Of a stretch of 64,000 bases of DNA, positions 1 through 13,082 are shown in pieces. Source of the DNA: Kondoa malvinella (Eukaryota > Basidiomycota > Agaricostilbomycetes > Agaricostilbales > Kondoaceae); the NCBI GenBank assembly GCA_039545315.1, contig BCIM01000012.1, positions 535,390 through 599,389 of the forward strand. Direction: 5' to 3'. A program made the translations under genes and the position numbers. The first letter of the stretch is position 1, and each line of letters starts with the position of its first letter. Below the pieces are notes generated by a model, which saw only the letters and a list, made by a program, of their open reading frames with translations, was not told the DNA's origin and searched no databases.

Positions 1-55
1 CGTGTATGTCTTTGGGCTTCGACTACGACGAGCTTCGAGCTGATCTGCGCTTTAG

Positions 56-344
56 TGAGGGGAGAAAACGAAGAGCCGGAATGCGAAGCTGATATCCGCC
101 GCATGAAAGCTTTCTATGGTCCATCGCGTGGTAGGCCCAGCTCTGAATGCTGCTAGATCCAAGCTGAAGACTTAGTAGCACCCGCTAAGCCTTATTTGGA
201 GGACGACGAAGAGCAGGAGAACGAAGCTGAGAACCAGCGGACAAAAGCTATCTATGGTCCAGTGTGTGGTAGGTTCATGTCTCCTCCTACGATCTTGATC
301 AAGCTGAAAGCGTAGTAGAATCCGCTAAGTCGCAATCCGAGTAG
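56..344 (+). CDS. 3' end of an unrecognised gene (5' end outside window)
   Basis: The first visible exon follows an acceptor at 55 (branch-like gctgat, then ttag). Reading stays open through two introns, roughly 131-176 and 267-315, to a TAG at 342-344. Splicing both introns keeps one frame and gives an acidic, Glu-rich C-terminus that contains two related segments, KAFYGP and KAIYGP. No known domain is visible in this short piece. The two introns and exons resemble each other, so the end of the gene was probably extended by a tandem duplication. The intron calls rest on donor, branch and acceptor sequence only. Confidence 0.5.
75..331 (+). repeat. Degenerate tandem exon-intron repeat, two units
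   Basis: Units at about 75-195 and 210-331 share the order GAAG-AGC, GAAGCTGA, AAAGCT.TCTATGGTCCA, GTGGTAGG (donor), a branch-like AAGCTGAA, a .TTAG/.GTAG acceptor and .CCGCTAAG. Each unit holds the end of an exon, an intron and the start of the next exon. Divergence is clear, so the duplication is not recent. Confidence 0.55.
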
Positions 345-737
345 GCCTGAATGAGAAAATGATCGCGACGTCTGTCTGGCTGTTTCGTTGAAAGCTTCCT
401 TGCCTTTCCTCCGCTTCAACGAGATAGCGTGAATGCGGGGACCCGTATTCTGTCCCTTAAATTAGTAAGCCCAGACCCGCTTTCATAGTGGACATTCGTT
501 TCGGCATTTTTTAGCGGGAGGACGAATCTTCCTCTTTGCGGGCTCTTCGCGTCTCATCCGTGTTCGGTCTAAAAGAGTTGCTATTTTCTCCACGGAGTCC
601 CTCTCTACGTTTATCTCCTCCCGCTCGAACCATCTCTACCGCAGCAGGAAAGCAAAGATGCCTTGGGGTTTGTCAATTGCTCTGGTCTATCCTCAGTTCT
701 GATTCAGCTGCGTACAGGAATTCTAAATGACAAACAT
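345..737. other. Intergenic / 5' region of the MFS gene
   Basis: No convincing gene here. A possible 5' intron (about 665-718, ending gctgcgtacag) suggests that the MFS transporter may have one more short exon upstream, but the upstream start cannot be fixed. Confidence 0.3.
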
Positions 738-3217
738 ATGGTCGATGTGCCGGGCACGGCGCTTCTGGACGAACTCAAGAAGACTACTTACGATGGAGTG
801 GACACATCCAAGCTAAAGAAAGCGAAAGACGGGCACACTATCTTGGTTCCTCAACCTTCAAAGTCCGCATTGCGCTCGCTTTGAAGTACCACCTCTGATC
901 TTATTGTCGCCAGTGATCCTCGCGACCCGTTGAACTGGCCCCTTTGGAAGCGAATGGCGTGTTTCCGTAAGCCTGCAGTCTCTACAGCAGCCTTGCCATT
1001 AGCTGATCCGGCGCAGTCACACTCAACTATATGGCCGGTATCGCTGGCGCTTGTGGACCTTTGATCGCATCTGGATACGCGCAGATTGCGATAGACACCA
1101 ATGCCGATTTCAACTCTGTGGCAGCCTCGAACGGTTATCTTCTGCTTGGTCTCGGGTCAGTGTGCTTTTTGCGTTTTTTTACAACACGAGCTGACCTCCC
1201 ATGCGACAGTGTCGCAATGTAAACTGAAGAGATTAGCACATCTGGAGCATACTGAGCTATCGAGCAGGTTCTTCCAGTCTGCGCTGGCAGTCAAGTTCGG
1301 CAGAAGGCCTGTGTTCATCGTCGGTGCAATAGTCCTCTTTACCGGTTTCATCTGGTCTGCGGTCGCTACCAACAACACGTCCTTTACGATATCGAGAATA
1401 TATCAAGGCATAGGCATGGCACCATTGTGAGCATCCTTCCAGTCGGATCTTCACTTCGCTCATGCCTTTTTTTTCAGCGAGGCTCTAGTTACCGCCACCA
1501 TGTAAGTCTGCGATATGTGCAGTAGCGAATCGGTTCTCTTACGCGTGTGCGCTCAGTGGTGATCTCTTCTTCGTGCATCAACGTGGTAAAGCCATCACAC
1601 TATGGGGTTTCAGTATCATCGCCGGTATTTCGATCGCACCTTTGGTCAATGGCTATATTGTCGACAGCACTCTCGGGTGGAAGTGGTGAGCTACTGGCTA
1701 TAGTAGTGCTGCTGCGAGCTGACTAGCATCGTAGGTGCTTCTGGCTCGTGGCGGTTGTGACCGGGCTTGGACTCATTGCAACTATTCTCTTCGTGCCTGA
1801 GACTGTCTAGTAAGCTAAAATCACGACTATTATATGAGTAGTCTGCTGATTGTCGCTACAGTCACCGGGATGCAGCATACGAAACCGATAGTGGGGCATC
1901 AGCATCAGAAGCTGTCAAGGTCAACCAGGCTAAAGACATTGTCGACCACAAAGATGCCAGCAACGAGACAGAAGAGAAGGGCGAAATCAGACAAGCAGAG
2001 AATGTCCTCAGCTCGCATTATGTCAGCACGAGCGCAAATTACCTGCCAGCGAAGACTTTTATGGAAGAGCTCAAGCCTTGGTCTGGCTACACTAGTCCAG
2101 TGTCTTTCTGGAAGCTGTTCTTGCGTCCCTTCCCTATGGCATTGGTGCGGATCAAGTAATGCGACATTATAACAGCACTGACCCTTAAACACAGTCACCA
2201 GTCGTTTTCTGTGGCTTCTGGGTGTACGGAGGTATGTTACTATGTACATCTCGTACGATGGACTAGCTGATCAGTAACACAGTCACGACTTGCTGGATCG
2301 TTACTCTTTCAGTATCATCAAGTATCATCTTTGGCTCACCACCGCTCAACTTCAATGCATCCCAGACTGGATTGATGAGCGTTGGGCCCTTCTGTGCTTC
2401 AATCCTAGGTGCCCTCGTTACTGCCCCGCTGCTTGATTGGATAGCTGTTCGCCTGGCTCGAAAGAACAAAGGCATATTCGAACCGGAATTCCGATTGGTT
2501 CTCTTGCTGCCGATGCTCATCATCTGCTTCGCTGGCTTCATTGGGTGGTATGGCATGCTCAAGACTGGCACACCAGGCTGGGTCGGTCCGGAAATCATGT
2601 ATTCCCTTATTTGTAAGTCTGCCCGTGTCTGATGTCGACGGGTTGCTCATTGTCACATGCAGACTTTGGCAACGGTCTTGGCTCTTCCGCTGTTGTCTCC
2701 TATACCATCGATGTGCACAGAAGGACGTCGGCAGAAGCCTTCACCATCATCAGTGAGCTAGAATGCTAGCTTGCGCTGTCCTCGCTCACACACCCCCCAG
2801 ACTTTACCAAGAACATCCTCATCTACGGAATCACTCAATTTGTGGGAGCAGTAAGCGATCTTGTTCCTAAAAAGCTGTAACCAGACTGATGCATTCTCCG
2901 TTTGCAGTGGATCAGTAAGTCTGGTCATCAAAGAACATGCTATATACTAACATGACTACCTTCTCAGTGGATTGGGGGCTAGACAAGTCAGTCATTGTTC
3001 GTACATATGCTGTTCTCATACTGATTTTGCTTTTTGACATTCAGCATTTTCCTCGCTTTGACATTCTTCATGTCTGCCTCGATCCTATTCGGAGTACCTC
3101 TCTGGATCTTTGGCAAGCGTTTCCGCAGCTTCATCGCGCGGCATCAAACGTTCTACCTCGGTAAGTACATCACATACTTCGAGACCCAGCTGACGTCCAC
3201 CTTCAGAACAACACTAG
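738..3217 (+). CDS. MFS transporter, DHA1-like drug/polyamine antiporter family
   Basis: A multi-pass plasma-membrane transporter of the major facilitator superfamily, probably a proton-coupled exporter. The spliced protein begins with MVDVPGTALLDELKK and carries the family hallmark SNDPRDPLNWPLWKR just before TM1. It then has the TM2-3 loop motif KFGRRPVF and later hydrophobic segments such as LMSVGPFCASILGALVTAP and LVLLLPMLIICFAGFIGWY. A charged loop of about 90 residues separates the two six-helix halves. About 15 short introns are needed, and all joins tested keep frame. Two donors are non-consensus (GTCCGC near 861 and GTGCGG near 2145). The last exon gives ...FYLEQH and TAG at 3215-3217. 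An extra upstream exon is possible, so the start is tentative. The substrate is unknown. Confidence 0.8.
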
Positions 3218-3443
3218 TCGAGTACTCGATCGCGCATCACCTCAGAGAGGTGCTCTGCCCCATCGTGGCACATGTAAAATCATTTTGTATCATAAGGGTC
3301 AATTGCATAGGGGAGCTACTAGGGACTAGCAGAACATCTTGCATTGAAACTGGCTGTTTCACTTATCACTTTCAAGTCTGACCAAGAACCATGCTGTGTC
3401 GTCATTGCAGATGCGTATTTACAGGAATGCCATACTGTCTGAA

Positions 3444-4879
3444 TCAAGCGACCTCTTCGAAATCTTCCTCGTCTGAATCCTCTATCACTGTCGCTTCCAC
3501 TTTCGCTTTCTTTCCCTTCTCGTCTTCCGCAGCGACAGGCGATCTACTACGCTTCCCATTTCCGTTCACTACTGCTACTGGAACTGCTTCGAAATCTTCG
3601 TTGGACGAGGAAGGTGATGGTGCTTCGACCGGTTTCTGAGCAGCCAGCGAAGCGTAGTATTCTTCCAACCCCATTCCTGACCACAAGATCAGCTTTGTGG
3701 ACGACACGAAAGAGGGAAGGCTGACCATCACCACTCTCTTTACCAGGAGATCGAGTAGGACTACTTGGAATCACTTGGGCCTGTCCAGCATTCTTATCCC
3801 TCATGCCAGCAGCCGTGAATCCACCATCAACAGTAGATTTTGCAATCCAAGAAGGTAAAGCATTCTGCACACGGCGCGCTTCTGAGTCTGCTAGTTTCTT
3901 TGCTCGTTCTTCTGCTAGATCCGCTTCGCTGGCTAATTGAACAGAGACTGTTGTAGCTAATTGACCACCTTGAGCAATCTTTAGACCGTCGTTGGGGTCT
4001 TTCTTGACTGTTACAGATTCCAGGACAGGGTGGTTGATATCGAGCCATTTCTTGATATCGAGTCTGTAGCCCACTTGAGTTACGAACTGAAGAGCAAGGA
4101 AAGAGATATACGGTGGGATGATGATAGTCTCAGTCTTCTTGAGCCCTTCAGACACATAGCGACACTGCTCGTTCAGTCTTCGAATCTTGGTCTTGCCTTG
4201 TTCGACTTGATCGGCCGAATCGTTGTCTTGTAAAATGGTAGAGCATATGTCGCATCTGAAACCTCCTTCTACGGGATCGACCACAAGACCATTGATGTCC
4301 AGGGTAGAGTAAGCTTTCTTGCACAAAGGGCATAGGTAGCCTTGGGTTTTGATTTCCTATCCACGAGGTATGAATATCTTGCAAGATGCTCGAATACAAT
4401 TTACACACATCTCTGAGCTTGTCTTCTATGTTTTTGCGAATCTTGAACATTTTCCATTTGACTACGTCGATAAAAGTCTTGTAGTCAATGTAATAGTACG
4501 AGCGGGAAGTAGCTTTGATAGAGCCTTCTTTCACTTCATTACGACGAAAGCTATAAGACACAGCCATCGTTGAATCAGGCTGAGGTCAAACGAGTGACAC
4601 GCAGCAACCTACACTGCCAGCATCCGTTGTTTCACGAGCGGTTGGCATAATTTCGCCAGGTCTTTGATAGATAATTGGATTTTGCCAGCCAGTTGTTCGT
4701 CTTTCTGACTGATACCAGCTGAATACTAGGTATAGAGGGGGAGACGTTCGACAAGTCACTCACGCCAGGTCGTTCGACTGGATCAGAAGATCATAGACGA
4801 CAATTACTTTGGTATCAAAGAAAGCCCTTGCGACGTGTTGTACGAGCGAATGCACAGTGGACAGATCTGTAGCTGCCAT
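3444..4879 (-). CDS. TFA1: Transcription initiation factor IIE, alpha subunit
   Basis: TFIIE-alpha recruits and stimulates TFIIH at RNA polymerase II promoters. The start at 4879 opens a winged-helix region (MAATDLSTVHSLVQHVARAF, then a KIQLSIKDLAKL segment). The family zinc ribbon follows, with the Cys pairs CPLC (in exon EIKTQGYLCPLCKKAYS) and CDIC (FRCDICSTIL) and the typical LDINGLVVDPVEGGF spacer. The C-terminus has GMGLEEYYASLAAQ and ends in a lysine/acidic tail with DSDEEDFEEVA. Five exons join in frame. The length of roughly 390 residues is normal for fungal Tfa1. The gene is convergent with the MFS gene and divergent from STT3, whose start is 212 nt away. Confidence 0.93.
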
Positions 4880-5091
4880 TGCCCGGAAAATGTAGAGCAG
4901 GACAATGTAAACCCGGAATCAAGGGAGAAAAGAGGGGGTATCACAGGGTATCAGAGCAGCGAATTACACAACTGCTACTGGTCAGGGAATCACTGCTTGC
5001 CTCTAGCTTGGCCGTCGTGCTCCAACATATTTCACCTCGTTTGACTTCGACTTCGAACAGCCGCTGCTCCAACAAATCGGTTCGGTCAAGG

Positions 5092-8066
5092 ATGCCTGAA
5101 GCTCTCTACCCGGTGCCAGAAGGCCTGGTCAGAGGTAACAAGACAGTTGGGTCCACTCTCTCAAGCTTGAGGCTCGTCATCCTCGCTTGCATTGGCCTGT
5201 CTGCTGTTGCATCGCGTTTATTCGCTGTCATTCGCTTTGAGAGCATCATACACGAATTGTGAGCTTTTGCATCTGAGTCTGTCGTGCTCTGTGTGCTGAT
5301 TACCTTTTGTCTAGCGATCCTTGGTTCAACTTGTGCGTGCAACTCAAGGCATGAAATACCTGCAACAGCTGACTTTTGCATGCACAGCCGAGCTACCAAA
5401 GTACTCACAGAAAAGGGCTTTGCGCAATTCTGGAATTGGTTTGACGCTACAGCATGGTATCCGCTCGGACGAGTTGCAGGCGGCACTTTATATCCTGGCC
5501 TGATGATTACTTCCGGAGTCATTCATAATGTCCTACATGCCATCAACATTCCAGTGGATATTCGCGAGATATGCGTCATGCTGGCGCCTGCTTTCAGCGG
5601 GTTGACGAGCACGGCTGCATATCTTTTGGCAAAGGAGATTGGCGCAAAGGCAGATGGGACAGGTGGTGAAGGAGCTGGGCTCTGGGCTGCTTTGTTCATG
5701 GGTATTGCTCCTGGTGAGATTCCTTTGGACAGTGAGCAGCCCAAATTTGACCTAATCTGCAGGCTACATCTCGCGGTCTGTTGCTGGATCATACGACAAT
5801 GAAGCCATCGCCATCTTCATCCTATGCTTCACTTTCTACCTCTGGTTGAAAGCATTGAAGCTTGGATCAGCTTTGTATGGTGCTTTGACTGCCTTGTTCT
5901 ACTTCTATATGGTCGGCGCGTGGGGTCAGTGGTTTGCATCAACTGCTGCACATAACCTGACATTTGCTTAGGTGGATACGCCTTCATTACGAACATGTTA
6001 CCTCTACACTGCTTTGCCCTCCTGATCATGGGCCGCTTCTCGTCCCGGATTTATGTCGCCTACTCGACATACTACGCAATTGGCACACTAGCATCCATGA
6101 ACGTACCTTTCGTAGGGTTCCAGCCAATCAGAACATCAGAACACATGTCCGCCTTGGGTGTTTTCGGTCTGCTCCAACTGGTCGCTTTCGTTCAATTGGT
6201 CAGGACGCATCTGCCGCGAAAACAATTTCGATATGTCCTATCTGTCTCTCTGGCTGCTGCGATTGTGTTTGGCTCGATGGCGGTTGTCGTGCTGACTAAG
6301 AAGGGTTGGATCGCGCCATGGACTGGCAGATTTTACTCGCTCTGGGACACAGGCTATGCCAAGATCCACATTCCTGTCAGTCGCACGCTTCGTCTGACTT
6401 TATACAAGTCTGAGGTCGTGTTGCGCGTGACAGATCATCGCAAGTGTCTCGGAACATCAACCTACAGCCTGGCCATCGTTCTTCTTCGACCTCAACCTGC
6501 TCATCTACCTCTTCCCAGCTGGTGTATACCTATGCTTTCGGGAGCTACGGGATGAGCATGTCTTCGTCATCGTCTACGCCATTGTCGGCTCCTACTTTGC
6601 AGGCGTGATGGTTCGACTTATGCTCACGCTCACGCCGGTCGTCTGCATTTCGGCCGCTGTGGTCGTCGCGCGCTACTTTGAGACTTTCATCGACCCGTAT
6701 CCACCTGCTTTGTCTACACCAGCTGCTGCAGAAAAGCCCGAGCTCATTGAAGAAGACGAACTCCTCAATTCTTCTCCCGCCAAGAAGCAAAAGAAGAAGA
6801 CTACCTCGACACCTGTAGAGGCTACCAACAAACCTGCAAGTATTCTATCACCAGAAAAGTCTTCTACATCATCCTTCGGCTTACACGGACTTGACACTCG
6901 TATCTTCTCCATTCTCGTGCTGCTTTTCTTCCTTGTGACCTTCTGCCTACACTGCACCTACGTCACGTCCACCGCATATTCTTCACCTTCCGTCGTGCTG
7001 GCTAGCAAGAACCCAGACGGCTCGCAAAACATTATCGATGATTTCAGAGAAGCGTATTATTGGTTGAGGCAGAACACGGAGAAGGATGCCAAGGTCATGA
7101 GTTGGTGGGATTATGGGTACCAGCTTGCTGGATTCGCGGATCGGACTACGCTTGTTGATGTAAGTCTGGCTTGAGAGACATGTCAGATTGGAGCTGATCA
7201 CCAAGGCAGAATGCGACATGGAACAATACACAGTACGTACTAATCTAGCCTGACAATCGTTTGTCTAAGTGTTGACGGTATTCGTACAGCATCGCTACAG
7301 TGGGCAAAGCCATGTCATCGCGAGAAGAAGTTTCATACCCGATTCTGCGCGCTCACGATGTGGACTATGTGATGATAGTGTTCGGTGGTCTAATAGGCTA
7401 CAGTGGAGATGATATCAACAAGTTCCTATGGTACGTCTATGCTTCGGCTCTGGGATCAAGCTAATGTCGTGACAGGATGATTCGAATTGCGGAAGGCATC
7501 TGGCCGGACGAAGTCAAAGAAGCAAACTACTTCAACAGAGGAGAGTACAGGATCGATGATGGCGCTACTGCGACAATGAGGAACAGTTTGATGTACAAAA
7601 TGAGGTGTGCTGATTCGCTAATACGCTTGAATGACGCTGATCTCAGTCTTTGCTTAGCTACCATCGGTATGTTGTGAATAGTCTTATGGGAGACAGTGAC
7701 TTATAGCCTTTCAGCTTCAACGATCTGTTCCAAGGCCAGGGATTGGATCGAGTGCGCAACCAGAAAGTGCCAGTACCTGGGCCGACTTTAGATACATTAG
7801 GCAAGCTTCCAATCTGCTTGACTACTATCAAATCCTAATACGGGCTCCAGACGAAGCTTTCACGAGCGAAAACTGGCTCGTGCGGATCTATCAAGTGAGG
7901 AAGCCTGACATCTTGGGTCGGCCGCTACCGTCGGCCAACGCATTCGTATGTAGTACCCACATGAGCATGCAATGGCAGCTAATGTGTACTGCAGGTCGGA
8001 GGAAAGAAGAAGAAGCGGAGCAAGCTTGGCCCAAGTCAAGCGCCTGTAAGGAAAATAGCAGTATAG
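5092..8066 (+). CDS. STT3: Oligosaccharyltransferase catalytic subunit STT3
   Basis: The catalytic subunit of the ER oligosaccharyltransferase, which moves the lipid-linked glycan to Asn in N-X-S/T sequons. The start [11 protein letters not shown] is followed by TM1 and the first luminal loop with a spliced DPWFN (metal-binding Asp), then [15 protein letters not shown] and several TM helices. The signature WWDYG motif is at about 7105-7119 ([16 protein letters not shown]), followed by the conserved [18 protein letters not shown] and DINKFLWMIRIAEG (DK-type motif). A Lys/Ser-rich insert ([15 protein letters not shown]) sits before the last TM. The C-terminus is lysine-rich ([11 protein letters not shown]) and ends at TAG 8064-8066. 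Roughly ten short introns. Confidence 0.95.
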
Positions 8067-8715
8067 ATGCATCGAAATGAAAGCTATGCTAGACTAACAT
8101 CGAGGAGCAGCAGACCAGATGCCTTCTGCGTACTTTCTGCCTCTGTCTGTGGGCGACGCGGACTGCTGCTCATATTGTCGTTCTGTTTCGTCCACTCTTC
8201 TACCTCGGGTTTACACTAGACTCACTCGCTGGCAAGACGACATATAGTGCTCTGAACATCTGACTTACTGAAACTGTCTCGAATTGCTGTGGAAAGCTTT
8301 GCCTAACAGTTTCAAGTTTATGCCTGCACTCTGTGCCCCCTGCTTGCACAAGCTCAACCTGACACAACGCGCGACAAGAGTACTCGTACTGCTGAAGAGG
8401 TGCCTACTGCCCTGCGCTTTCCGTGAAATCCCCCTCTGGTAAACCCTTCTGGGCAGTTCTCCTGCTTTGTATAGCGCCGTACAGCAAGTCGGATGCAATG
8501 TCTCTGTTCCTCGGTTTACTGTTGATCGCACGGTCGATTGCTCCTGTCTTCGAGACCGACTGCACAGACTTTACATGCCCAGATATGCCCCGAGCGCTGG
8601 CGTTTTGGGATTTTCCGCCTGCTTCCACAGACAAACGAAACGTGTCTAGGGACCTGTGCTGATTCCTTATTTTCGCCTCAACTTTGTCTAGCCCTTTCTT
8701 CCGCTCCCATTCATC
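8067..8715. other. Intergenic region, no gene recognised
   Basis: Short overlapping reading frames on both strands (for example 8404-8730 minus, 8423-8662 plus) have no recognisable domain. The sequence before 8716 is pyrimidine-rich (ctagccctttcttccgctc), as expected of a 5' leader. Confidence 0.4.
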
Positions 8716-10747
8716 ATGTCTGCTGATCAAGTCTCCGATTTCGTTGATGTGCTCAAGGGACTTGATCCGTCTGTCGATGTAAGATTGTTCGCTCCAGGTC
8801 TCTCTCCATTTCGTACTGATCCCATATCTACAGCCCTACAAGTATGTGCAAGAACAATTGCAAGCCAGTATGGTGTGAGTGATTTGGTTGGAATTGCTTG
8901 CACAGCTGAGATGACAAGTCAATAGTCCCGCAACGTCTGCCAAATCTCTCAGTGTATCTGAAGGCTGTCGCTGATGCCCTACTGTCTACAGCTCTCAAGC
9001 CTTCAAGAATCTGCTCAAAGCAAATTATGCATTCGCTACCGTCGGTCTCCTGGCTGGTCTGGTTGCCATTATCGCAAAAAGCATGTCGCGTGGTTTGTGG
9101 ATCGTGAGAAGACGGCCCACTGCCCATGGTGTTCTCTGGACTCCAAGCATGTGTACACCGCTTTAGAAGAAACTGCAGGCTGACCGGCTCTCGTACAGAT
9201 ACGACTCTCTTCTTGGTCACACTCAGCTGCATTTTCTTCGTCTGTATGTCTGTATTTCACATGGCTAGCCCGGCCCTCATATTTGGCAGTCTCTATATTG
9301 GCAACATACTATTACATCGATGCCTTCGTAGGCGGACGTTATAGCTCGTTGAACATGTGGTTTCATTATCCGCTATACCAGCCTTTGCTGTGGTGTAAGT
9401 ATCACCGTTTGTCACTCAACGCTGTAACTGAAACTCTTCGAATAGTGATCCACTCGGAATGCTGGGTAAGGCGTCATCCGCAGCCAATCTCTGTTATCTT
9501 ACCCGTATGATAGGGCGCAGCAGCTTCTGGCATCATCCAGTCAAAGGCAGCAGCTACCTCTAGGCGAGACTCTGCCAACCGATTGAACCGTGTCACTGGA
9601 CCTAAGAGCTTGTTCACCGCCGTATCGCCTCGCTTCGTCAATTGGATTTTCAGCTCATTCTATCTCGTCCATGCGGCTATGTAGGTGGCAGTCTGATCGA
9701 TTGTCGAAACAGTTGCTGATCTGAAGTGTAGTATCTTCACTCTCTTCTGTCGAATGGCTTTGGGTGCGGAATCAGGCGATGCCGCCTACCACCGCCTTTA
9801 TGACAGCCTACAAGTCTCGAGCGACAATTGGCGTCCTGGTCAGACTTTCGCACTTTCGCTTACCTTCATCCAGAAATTCGGCGAATACACCTCCACTATG
9901 ACAGAACAATTTTTGCCTCGTTCGACGTAAGTATTTTCAACCGAGATAGCCAACTTACTGACCTTATATGCAGAATTGCTATGCGCGGCTTCGGTCTATT
10001 ACTGTTGGCGCAACTTCTCATCTTCATCCCCATAGCGCTGCGATATCACTCGCTCCTAGGTCAGCAGCTCAAATACCTCAAAAGCACATCGTTCGACAGA
10101 AAACGCGTTGCCCCGCTGCAGAGGTCCTATCTGATTCTACGAGGGCAATCGGTGGGAGTACTAGGACTTTCAATTACGTATAGTAAGAAGCCTGTTACAA
10201 GTCGTCGCTGTTGCTGATTCGTTTCGCAGTCACGTTGGGACTATCGATGGGTTTTGGAGGTCAAGAACAGTTCACGCTTCCGAAGCACCTGGAACGCAAT
10301 ATCATTTGTGGATTGTATTGTATGCCACCTCCCGCTCGATACGTCGAGGGCTAATGGTTGATGCAGTCTTCTCCCTTATCGCTGCACCGATGAATGTACT
10401 GCTAGCATGGCGAGCTATCAGACCTTTGCTCAACCGCAAGGCAGTCGACGTTACGCAAACCTCTTCAATGTCAGGCATCCAGATCCATGTAAGGCCCTTG
10501 CTTTCCTTCCTGATTTCGCTAATCCCATCATTAGACTGAAGTCGCTACCGCAGTCGACGTGGACGAGAAAACGACCAAAGAACTGACCAAAGACTCGAAT
10601 CGCTACCCTATCGAATACCTTTGTGTCCTTTACGAAGAGACGGAAGAGCTCAATCAGGTGCCTGTAATCAAGCTGCATCAGCTTGATAGGGATATGCCTT
10701 TAAGAATTGCAGAGGAGAAAGGCGAAGATGAGAAGGGCGACTGTTAG
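8716..10747 (+). CDS. Unrecognised multi-pass membrane protein
   Basis: Starts MSADQVSDFVDVLKGL and is rebuilt from about 12 exons that join in frame. After a soluble N-terminus there are several hydrophobic segments: ANYAFATVGLLAGLVAII, LRLSILATYYYIDAFVG, FSSFYLVHAAIIFTLF, GFGLLLLAQLLIFIPIAL, SVGVLGLSITYITLGLSMG and VFSLIAAPMNVLLAWRAI. A cytosolic-looking charged tail rich in Glu and Lys ends at TAG 10745-10747. The layout suggests a six- or seven-helix protein, but I do not recognise the family and assign no function. Confidence 0.65.
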
Positions 10748-11281
10748 ATAAATAGCGCGGGTGTCGAGTTACAAATGGAATACAAGGCTATCAGTGCAGC
10801 TTTCGGTACTTTACACGTCATACAGCATTTCTACATTTCTAGTCCAGTCGACTGTCTTTTGATGTGCACGAATACCAAGCAATCGAATCTGTTAAAGCAA
10901 GCCCAGGAGCTTAGCATACGCGACAAGCCGTCATAAGCGATTGCCCAAGCTTGTTGTTATCAAGCCGCTGTGATCTTGCGCATCTCGAAGAGGCAGCGTC
11001 CCATGTCTTCCCTCTTTCTGCCCTTTGGTTACGTGTGACGATGTTGCTACGTGGAATGCATCTACACTATCCGCGCTATGTTGGATTGCTTTGCAACTTT
11101 GGGCGTCACTAAGCAAAGAAGAGCTAAATGAGTGACAAGGCAATTTAGTCGGCATGAAAGAACACATTCAAAGGGCATCTGGTCCTCAGATTTGCCTCAA
11201 GCTACTCCTCTTCTCTCTTTCCCGCTTTCTTTCTTGCCTCTCGCACTGCTGTCTTTCAATCTTTCACTTGCTTTCCCTGAC
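10748..11281. other. Intergenic region, no gene recognised
   Basis: No open frame with recognisable content. The pyrimidine-rich stretch at about 11205-11275 is probably the 5' leader of the gene starting at 11282. Confidence 0.4.
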
Positions 11282-12974
11282 ATGGACGCCGCTGCACCCC
11301 CTCCACCAACCGCTGCTCAGCTCAAGGTGAACCCCTCTGCCATGCCTGTCTGAGCACTTTGCTAAAATTCGTCTAGGAGCTCGAGTCTGCCTTGTACTGG
11401 GGCGACTTTACACTCGTCGCTTATAGTTGCTTCTTTACACTTCTTTGCTATGATATTCTCGTGAGTAGCTAGTAACACCCAGAAAGGCTCAGCTGACACG
11501 CACGTGTAGATCACGCTGCCTGAAGAACGCTCCAAGATCTGGAAGGCTCGCGCCAGCTTGGTCAAAGGCATGTATCTATTCAATAGATACTGTGAATCCT
11601 TTCATCTTTGCTTTGTGATCTGGGCTGACTTTGCCATAGTCGGACTTGGTGCTTTCTTATGCGTTCTGCTGTAATGCTTCTCCTGTAAAGACTCGGCTTT
11701 CTCCTAATCCGTTGCGCAGCATGTACAATATTCAAGTCACTACTGCCACCTGCCTTCGCTGTGAGTGACTTCAAGAGACCTGAGTGTGATTGACTGTTCT
11801 CACAGATGTCAAATGGGAGCCTGCCTTGATGATACCCGTCTTTGCATGCTACCAGTCTATTCTGGCCGGTAAGTTCAATTGATTCGCCTCGTAAACTTTG
11901 CTGATACTTGTATAGTCCGCTGCTATGCTCGTGAGTCCAAGTGTTCTGCGATTGGAAAATCTCAGGTTAACTTGAACATACAGTCTGGGGCAGGAATCGT
12001 AAGCTTGCACTTCAACAGCGGCTCCAGTTCGCTCATCTTTGTCTCGCGTCTGCTCTAGTATATGTCGCTGGTGGACTCGGCGCACTTATCCTCTGCAATG
12101 TGGTCTATCAAGCATATGTCGTGAGCCAGACCACGGCTATCGCCGTTCCGTAAGCTCTCTTTACTCTAGTTTACAATCGCTAAGCGTTCCGAAGTGGCTA
12201 CGACAAATTCTCCTGCATTGTCACTGGCGACAATCGACTCATCAGTGGCTATTTCTTGCTTCCTCTAGCTGTGGACCTTGTGATCACGATTGTCAGCTTT
12301 TGGAAGATTATCGAATTGACGAAAAAGACCGACTCGCCTGTGTTGCGTGTCTTTGCTCGAGAGGGTGCTTTGTTCTTCTCTGTCGTCTTCTTTTGCAATC
12401 TGGCTAATGGTAGTAAGTCTCCTTTGTCTTTGTTGCTTGTCTTTGCTGATGCTTGCGGCAGTCCTCTACCTTCAAGTGAGTTTTCCTTAATATGGTAGGT
12501 TTTACCGCTAAACATCCTGACATAGCCATATCAACCTGTCTCGAGCATATTTGCTGGGGCGGCCACAATTCTCTCTTCCATTTCTTCCGCCAAACTCATC
12601 CGTATGTGCTCTGCTTCCTCACCGACCTATCAGCTAAATCCCTTCACAGTTTCGCTCCGATCCACTGAAGCCTTTCACGAAACGCACAATGCAGACAGTC
12701 GCAACATCAGCAACCCTGCTTTGAAACCACTGTCTCGTCGTACCGCTACTGCCAACCTGTCTTTGACTCATGAAAATGCCTTTCACAACGACGTTGATCG
12801 AGAGGATGAGAAAGTCACTCCTGATGAGATTAGGATGAATGATTTGGAGAGCTACGGTCCTGATGTGGGAGAGTAAGTACTTTCCGAGATGTGCGTTTTG
12901 AGTGATCTGATACTCTGGGCAGCAAATCAAACATTCTGGTCACCAAGACGCGCACCGTCGAATATGGTGCTTAG
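11282..12974 (+). CDS. DUF6533-type seven-TM membrane protein
   Basis: The N-terminus MDAAAPPPPTAAQLK is followed by ALYWGDFTLVAYSCFFTLLC, YDILITLPEERSKIWKAR, SLVKGMYLFNRYC. This matches the pattern I associate with DUF6533, a basidiomycete-expanded integral membrane family of unknown function. Further helices include IWADFAIVGLGAFLCVLL, LIPVFACYQS, LVYVAGGLGALILCNVVYQ, LPLAVDLVITIVSFW and EGALFFSVVFFCNLANG. A Ser/Asn-rich cytosolic tail ends at TAG 12972-12974 after a last small exon. About 11 short introns. Such proteins look receptor-like, but no ligand can be named. Confidence 0.75.
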
Positions 12975-13082
12975 GCTAGTGATATGCTGGAACGGACAGA
13001 AGGGGAAAAAGATTATGGAATCCGTCACTCATTTCAACTTTCGTGTCATTGCATGTTTTGAATTCGGACAACGCTCATATGA

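Noticed and set aside
8404..8730. A 108-codon minus-strand frame before the membrane-protein gene
   Set aside because: It overlaps the start of the gene at 8716 and has no recognisable feature.
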